A DNA stretch of 64,000 nucleotides from Peterkaempfera podocarpi (GTDB taxonomy: Bacteria > Actinomycetota > Actinomycetes > Streptomycetales > Streptomycetaceae): assembly GCF_042466665.1 (NCBI RefSeq), contig NZ_CP162102.1:372001-436000 (forward strand), written 5' to 3'. Positions 59,677 to 64,000 of the stretch are shown piece after piece; the first letter of the stretch is position 1; every line of letters starts with the position of its first letter. The notes beneath the pieces were generated by a model. That model ran no database searches, was not told where the DNA came from, and saw nothing but the letters and a program-made list of their open reading frames with translations. A program made the position numbers and the translations under genes.

Positions 59677-61137
59677 ATGCCCCGGAACTCCACCCGCCTC
59701 ACCTTCACGGTCCTTGCGACCGGCGGTGGCGTGTTCTCCATGCTCCAGTCGCTGATAGCGCCGGCGCTGCCCACCATCCAGCACGCCCTGCACACCTCGC
59801 AGTCCACCGCTACCTGGGTGATGACCGCGTATCTGCTCTCCGCGTCGATCTTCACGCCGATCCTCGGCCGCGTCGGCGACCTGGTGGGGAAGAAGCGCAC
59901 ACTCGTCGCCGTGCTGGTCGCACTGGTACTGGGCTGCCTGCTCGCCGCCCTGGCCCCCACCATCGGAGTCCTGATCATCGCCCGCGTGATCCAGGGCATC
60001 GGCGGAGCGCTGCTCCCCCTGTCCTTCGGCATCATCCGCGACGAGTTCGCGGCCGCCGAGGTCGGCTCCAGCATCAGCAACTTCTCCGCGGTGATCGCGG
60101 CCGGCGGCGGCGTCGGCATGGTCGCCGCCGGACCCATCGTGACCGCGCTCGACTACCGCTGGCTCTTCTGGCTGCCGGTCGCCGTCGTGGCCGCCACCGC
60201 GCTGATCGCTCTCCGCTGCATCCCCGAGTCCCCGCGCCGGGCCGCCGGGCGGGTCAACTGGGCCGGCGCGGGACTGCTCTCGGGATGGCTGGTCGCACTG
60301 CTGCTTCCGCTGAGCCAGGCCTCCACCTGGGGCTGGACGTCCACCCGTGTGATCGGGCTCTTCGCCGCCGCCGTCGTGCTCTTCGCCCTGTGGCTGCTGG
60401 CCGAGGCGCGTTCCCGCCACCCCCTGATCGACCTGCGTGTCATGCGGCTGCCCGCCGTGTGGACCACCAACACCGCCGCCCTCCTCTTCGGCGCGGGCAT
60501 GTACTCGATCTGGTCCTTCCTCCCGGGCTTCACCCAGACCCCCCGCTCCGCGGGCTACGGCTTCGGCGCGAGCGTCACGGGGGCCGGCCTGCTGATGCTG
60601 CCGATGCTGGTCGCCATGTTCTTCTCGGGTGTGCTCAGCGGCCGTCTGGCGCCCCTGTTCGGAGCCAAGAAGCTGCTCATCTCCGGCGCCGCGCTCGGCG
60701 CCGTCGCCTGCGGGGTGCTCTCCGCCTGGCACGACCAGCAGTGGCAGGTGGCCTTGGCCGCGGGCATCTTCGGCCTCGGCATCGGCCTCGCCTTCTCCTC
60801 GATGGCCAACCTGATCGTGGGCAGCGTCCCCGCCGAGCAGACCGGCGCGGCCACCGGTATGAACGCCAACATCCGGACCATCGGCGGCTCCATCGGAGCC
60901 TCGGTGACCAGCGTCCTGGTGACCGGCCACCTCCAGTCCTCGGGCCTCCCCCAGGCCTCCGGCTACACCCATGCGTTCGCCCTGCTGGCCCTGCTCTGCC
61001 TGGGTGCCTCGCTCGCCGCCCTTCTCGTCCCGGCGCGGCGCGCCTCCCGTACGACCCTGCTGGCGCAGTCCTCCGACGAACTGCTCGCGGCGCCGGCGGT
61101 GGAGGCCCGCACCGTCTCCCCGAGCACCCGGGGCTGA
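59677..61137 (+). CDS. DHA2-type MFS drug-efflux transporter
   Basis: A 486-residue integral membrane protein with about 14 hydrophobic segments. The DHA2 antiporter motif LGRVGDLVGKKRTL (motif A) is in the first loop, and motif C-like GGGVGMVAAGP follows. It probably exports a toxic compound by proton antiport. It is controlled by the divergent TetR protein at a 20-bp palindrome, and a very strong terminator follows. Confidence 0.94.
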   Translation: MPRNSTRLTFTVLATGGGVFSMLQSLIAPALPTIQHALHTSQSTATWVMTAYLLSASIFTPILGRVGDLVGKKRTLVAVLVALVLGCLLAALAPTIGVLIIARVIQGIGGALLPLSFGIIRDEFAAAEVGSSISNFSAVIAAGGGVGMVAAGPIVTALDYRWLFWLPVAVVAATALIALRCIPESPRRAAGRVNWAGAGLLSGWLVALLLPLSQASTWGWTSTRVIGLFAAAVVLFALWLLAEARSRHPLIDLRVMRLPAVWTTNTAALLFGAGMYSIWSFLPGFTQTPRSAGYGFGASVTGAGLLMLPMLVAMFFSGVLSGRLAPLFGAKKLLISGAALGAVACGVLSAWHDQQWQVALAAGIFGLGIGLAFSSMANLIVGSVPAEQTGAATGMNANIRTIGGSIGASVTSVLVTGHLQSSGLPQASGYTHAFALLALLCLGASLAALLVPARRASRTTLLAQSSDELLAAPAVEARTVSPSTRG

Positions 61138-61168
61138 CACCGCACGGTCACCACCGCCAGGGGAGCCG

Positions 61169-61218
61169 ATCGCCGCCTGGGGTTCCGTCAGCCCGCTGAC
61201 GGAACCCCAGGCGGCGAT
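61169..61218 (+). terminator. Very strong terminator after the MFS gene
   Basis: A perfect 23-bp stem (61169-61191 with 61196-61218) and CCCG loop, 31 bases after the stop. It may also stop transcription from the opposite side. Confidence 0.92.
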
Positions 61219-61652
61219 ACGTTTGCCGGGACGGCCGGCGAGTCCGCCGCCCCTGCGGCTGTCGGCCCGGCTCCTCGTCGGGTGGCCCACAGCCCGGTGA
61301 CGGTCGTGTCCGCGCCATGCCGGATCACTGCCTCCCGACCGGCAGCAGGCGGTCGTTCAGGTGTCGATCCGGCCGGCCCGGACGTCTGCGTCAGGCGGAC
61401 GGCGGCCGGACGGGGACCCAGATCCCGAGGGGCCGCCACGGCCGCCGGATGTCCCCGGGGCAGGGTGCCGGAGCAGAACGGCACCGCCGACGACTCCTGG
61501 GCGAAGTGATAGCGGACACCACCCGGGCCGGGCACCGGGCCGCCGGCCGGGCGCGCGGCCCCGAGGTGCTGTGAAGGGGGTTTGGCGCTTCACGCCGGGA
61601 GCCGGGAGCCGGGCACCGGGCGGGCGGGACGACCGCGTCGGCGACGGGTGCG
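61219..61652. other. Intergenic region, no gene seen
   Basis: About 430 bases between the convergent MFS and ABC-permease genes. Nothing recognised. Confidence 0.45.
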
Positions 61653-62498
61653 TCAGCCGCCCCGTGGTGCGTCCTCCGTGACCGCTTCACGCCGGTCGTC
61701 GTCGCGGCGCCCGGACATCCACAGGTGTCCCGTCCGGTGCAGCGCATTGCGGGTGCGCCGGTGGAAGGCGAGCAGGCCGACGAGTGCGGCGGCGGTGAAC
61801 CAGATGAGCTGGATGGCGAGGTAGCCGGGCAGGGGTGTGGTGGAGAACCCCGCGGCGGTGGCCGCCTGCATGGCGCCGTAGGAGGGCAGAAAGCTGATCA
61901 GCGGGCTGTTCGCGGCGGAGCTGGCGATGGGGTTCTGCAGGGCGAGGTCGATGGTGCTGGTCATCACGATGGCGAACATGCCCTCGACCTCGCGGCGCAG
62001 CAGTGAGCCGAAGGCCACGCCGAGCGCCCCGTAGGTCATGGCGGCGCAGAAGAGTGCGGCGGCGAGGAGGAGGGGACGGCGGGGTGCGAAGGAGAGGCAG
62101 ATGAGAGCGGTGGCGTAGGCGGCGACGGCGGCGGAGGCGAGGACCAGTGAGGCGATCTTCGCCAGGATGAGGTGGACCCGGGGATAGCCGGCGAGGGCCA
62201 GCCGGCGGTCGAAGCCGCCGCCGCTGAAGGTGGCCGCGAACATCATGAACCCGACGATCAGGGTGACGGCGTTCAGAGCGCCGGTGATCTCGGTGAGCTC
62301 GTTGCCGCGGGGGGACAGGACCTGCCCGGTGGCGCGCAGCTGGATGCGGGCCGGGGTGTTGGGGATCGACAGATAGGCGAGCGAGATCCACAGGGGGATG
62401 AACAGGGCGACCAGCAGCATGGCGAAGCGGTTGCGGACATGCTCGGTCAGCGCGTAGCGGGTGGCGGTCGTGAACAGGAGCAGATGATGCCGCCTCAT
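61653..62498 (-). CDS. ABC-2-type exporter permease
   Basis: A 281-residue membrane protein with about six TM segments (FAMLLVALFIPLWISLAYLS first, FTAAALVGLLAFHRR last). A large extracytoplasmic loop follows TM1. The layout is that of ABC-2 permeases used for drug or lipid export. Its start overlaps the ATPase stop by four bases, so the two genes are co-translated as one exporter. ATG 62498 was chosen. Confidence 0.9.
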   Translation of the reverse strand: MRRHHLLLFTTATRYALTEHVRNRFAMLLVALFIPLWISLAYLSIPNTPARIQLRATGQVLSPRGNELTEITGALNAVTLIVGFMMFAATFSGGGFDRRLALAGYPRVHLILAKIASLVLASAAVAAYATALICLSFAPRRPLLLAAALFCAAMTYGALGVAFGSLLRREVEGMFAIVMTSTIDLALQNPIASSAANSPLISFLPSYGAMQAATAAGFSTTPLPGYLAIQLIWFTAAALVGLLAFHRRTRNALHRTGHLWMSGRRDDDRREAVTEDAPRGG

Positions 62499-63100
62499 GC
62501 CGCCGCCTGTGCCCCGGGGTGCAGTACGCCGTCCTTGAGGCGCCACAGCTGGTCCAGTCGGTTGGTGTCATAGGCGAGGTGGGCGACCACCAGGACGGAC
62601 CGGCCGGCGTCGCGCACCTGGTCGGCGAGGTCCCAGAAGCGCAGATAGGTGTCCCAGTCGAAGCCCTGGTAGGGCTCGTCCAGCAGCAGCACCTGCGGGT
62701 CGTGCATCAGGGCCAGGGTGAGGTTGAGTTTCTGTCGGGTCCCGCCGCTGAGCGAACCGGCCCGCTCGTCGGCGTACTCGGTGAAGCGCAGCGCCTCCAT
62801 GACCTCCTCGGCCCGGCGGAGGTCCGCGAGGGCGAAGGCGATCCGGAAGAACTCCAGATGCTGACGCACGGTCAGGGCGTCGTTGAGGACGACCTGCTGG
62901 GGGCAGTACCCGAACCTGCCGTGGTGGCGGACGGTGCCGCGGTCGGGGCGCAGTTCGCCGGAGAGGATCCTGAGCAGGGTCGTCTTGCCGGCACCGTTCT
63001 CCCCGACGATGCCGGCCAGCACTCCGGGGGGCAGTTCCAGGTCGACACCGCGCAGGACCCGGCGCTGGCGATAGGCGTGATGCACTCCCGACACCTCCAT
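62495..63100 (-). CDS. ABC exporter ATP-binding protein
   Basis: A 201-residue nucleotide-binding protein, short for the family because the C-terminal extension is missing. Walker A is GENGAGKTT, the signature is LSGGTRQKL, and Walker B is VLLLDEP. The Q-loop reads YCPQQV. ATG 63100 has GGGAGGG six bases upstream; an ATG at 63139 lacks a site. It pairs with the permease gene overlapping its stop. The substrate may be an antibiotic or peptide, given the resistance gene upstream. Confidence 0.93.
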   Translation of the reverse strand: MEVSGVHHAYRQRRVLRGVDLELPPGVLAGIVGENGAGKTTLLRILSGELRPDRGTVRHHGRFGYCPQQVVLNDALTVRQHLEFFRIAFALADLRRAEEVMEALRFTEYADERAGSLSGGTRQKLNLTLALMHDPQVLLLDEPYQGFDWDTYLRFWDLADQVRDAGRSVLVVAHLAYDTNRLDQLWRLKDGVLHPGAQAAA

Positions 63101-63394
63101 CGCACCCTCCCTCTCCCTGTCGGCGGCCGCACGGGTCATGTTGCAGGCGGGCCGCCGCGGGTGAACGGCGCCGCCGTGGGGCGGGAGCGGGGGTTCACCC
63201 GCACAGCCCACCGGGGGCTGCGTCCCCGGCGCGGTCCCGAGGAGGTCGCTGCGCGCCGCGATCCGGCCCAGCCTGCGGTCGGGGGCGGCACGGGGCCCGA
63301 CCGTCCTCGGGGGCCGGTACGCGCAGGGCCCTGGGGGCGGACCGTCCGTCGGGGCGTGGCAATGGCCCCGCCCCGACGAACGGTCCCCCCGGCC
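63101..63394. other. Gap before the ABC exporter
   Basis: About 290 bases with no gene recognised. The exporter and the resistance gene are on the same strand but separated, so they are probably independent. Confidence 0.45.
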
Positions 63395-64000
63395 TCAGCG
63401 GGTCGGCCCGGAGGGCGGCGGTCCGCCGATCGGACGGTCCCCGCACAGCCGGGACCACCACACTCCCTCGCCCCTCGACAGACCGGGCAGCAGACGCTCG
63501 GCCTCGGGCAGCTTGACGGCCGGGATCTCGCCGGCCAGCAGCCAGCCGGTCGTCCCCCCGGAGGTCCGGGTGATCTCCGCGCCCAGCGCGCCGAGGCACT
63601 GGGTGACGGGGGCCAGCACATCCAGGGGGATCTCCAGCTCATAGGCGTGGTAGGGCTCGTAGACCTGGGTGCCGGCCCGGCGCAGCGCCTCGGTCAGGAC
63701 CAGCGGGGTGAGGCCGCGGAAGTCCCCGGCCGTACTCGCCGGCCCGAGGAAGCCCGAGCGGACCAGGGTGACGACGCAGTCGGTCACCGCCCAGCCGTGC
63801 GGTCCGTGGCGGAGCGCGGAGTGCACGGTCTCCTCGATGGCGCGATGGAAGGCGTGCGGCAGCGCGCCCAGCTCGGTCTCATAGCGGAAGAGGGCCCCGG
63901 TGCCGCGGGCCGCGGGCTCGACCCGCAGTCCGATGGTTGCCCAGAAGCCGCCCTCGCTCGGCCCGCCGCGGCCCATCTCCGCGCACGCCTCGCCGACTCC
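63395..64000 (-). CDS. Ribosomal-protection GTPase (TetM/OtrA type), C-terminal part
   Basis: Only the C-terminal 201 residues are in the window; the gene continues past the right edge. The text DCVVTLVRSGFLGPASTAGD and FRGLTPLVLTEALRRAGTQV matches domain IV/V of tetracycline ribosomal-protection proteins (TetM, OtrA), which are EF-G relatives that release tetracycline from the ribosome. The GTPase domain cannot be seen. The neighbouring ABC exporter supports a self-resistance or antibiotic-export context, but this is inference. Confidence 0.9.
   Translation of the reverse strand, partial: GVGEACAEMGRGGPSEGGFWATIGLRVEPAARGTGALFRYETELGALPHAFHRAIEETVHSALRHGPHGWAVTDCVVTLVRSGFLGPASTAGDFRGLTPLVLTEALRRAGTQVYEPYHAYELEIPLDVLAPVTQCLGALGAEITRTSGGTTGWLLAGEIPAVKLPEAERLLPGLSRGEGVWWSRLCGDRPIGGPPPSGPTR

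Noticed and set aside
59452..61290. A 612-codon minus-strand open frame
   Set aside because: Antisense to the MFS gene; Gly/Glu-rich shadow.
1..64000. Insertion sequences, integrases or attachment sites explaining the gene remnants
   Set aside because: No transposase, integrase, tRNA or terminal inverted repeat was seen; the remnants look like deletion products.

Overview
The window is high-GC actinobacterial DNA, most likely from a Streptomyces/Kitasatospora-type organism. The evidence is very high third-position GC, frequent GTG starts, streptomycete-type small secreted proteins, a DasR (dre) operator in front of nagB, and a 25-residue bL37-type ribosomal protein gene. There is no rRNA, tRNA, CRISPR array, transposase or phage gene. 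The content (stress, catabolic and secreted-hydrolase genes, many regulators, many gene remnants) looks like an accessory chromosomal arm rather than the conserved core.

Layout. 0-10 kb: mixed metabolic genes (phosphotransferase, PHP metallohydrolase, DUF4037, luciferase-like monooxygenase facing an XRE/MmyB regulator, gpsA, M43-type metalloprotease). 10.8-18.7 kb: secreted I36-type protein, lytic transglycosylase, PGRP amidase lipoprotein, a degenerate Fic/Doc-type toxin-antitoxin pair, an XRE-DUF2975 pair, a multi-TM sensor-like protein and bL37. 18.7-23.3 kb: frameshifted SDR, two tandem catalytically dead KAS III-like proteins, DasR-controlled nagB. 23.3-28.9 kb: a large secreted glycoside hydrolase with fascin-like repeats, a GNAT and an ASCH protein. 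29-33 kb: LD-carboxypeptidase and a duplicated TetR/SDR divergon in which each copy has kept a different gene. 33-38.7 kb: poorly characterised proteins and two broken genes. 38.7-44.8 kb: a mandelate/benzoylformate-type cluster (alpha-hydroxy-acid oxidase, benzoylformate decarboxylase, SDR, double-domain Lrp regulator, isochorismatase-like hydrolase). 44.8-45.5 kb: a graveyard of gene pieces (rhamnose mutarotase, Rieske oxygenase, others). 45.7-48.8 kb: a secreted beta-helix/PDZ protein. 49.5-54.4 kb: a redox group (two pirins, AhpD-like, TPR, catalase). 54.8-64 kb: split phosphotransferase, small secreted proteins, TetR facing an MFS pump with a perfect 20-bp operator, an ABC exporter, and the C-terminus of a ribosomal-protection (TetM/OtrA-type) GTPase running off the window.

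How parts connect. An ACATCSGATGT palindrome occurs before the hydrolase at 24 kb and twice before the beta-helix protein at 45.8 kb. A rhamnose-mutarotase remnant lies beside the second locus. Together these suggest a deoxysugar-polysaccharide regulon. The redox group and both export systems have their own divergent or nearby operators.

A technical caution: at least six otherwise well-formed genes are each restored by adding one base (near 19.50, 27.34, 37.14, 40.90, 48.00 and 55.50 kb). The uniform direction of the error suggests consensus deletions in the assembly as much as true pseudogenes. Separate, older decay is visible in remnants of pirin, SDR, TetR, APH, NTF2-like, RhaM, Rieske and PucR genes.
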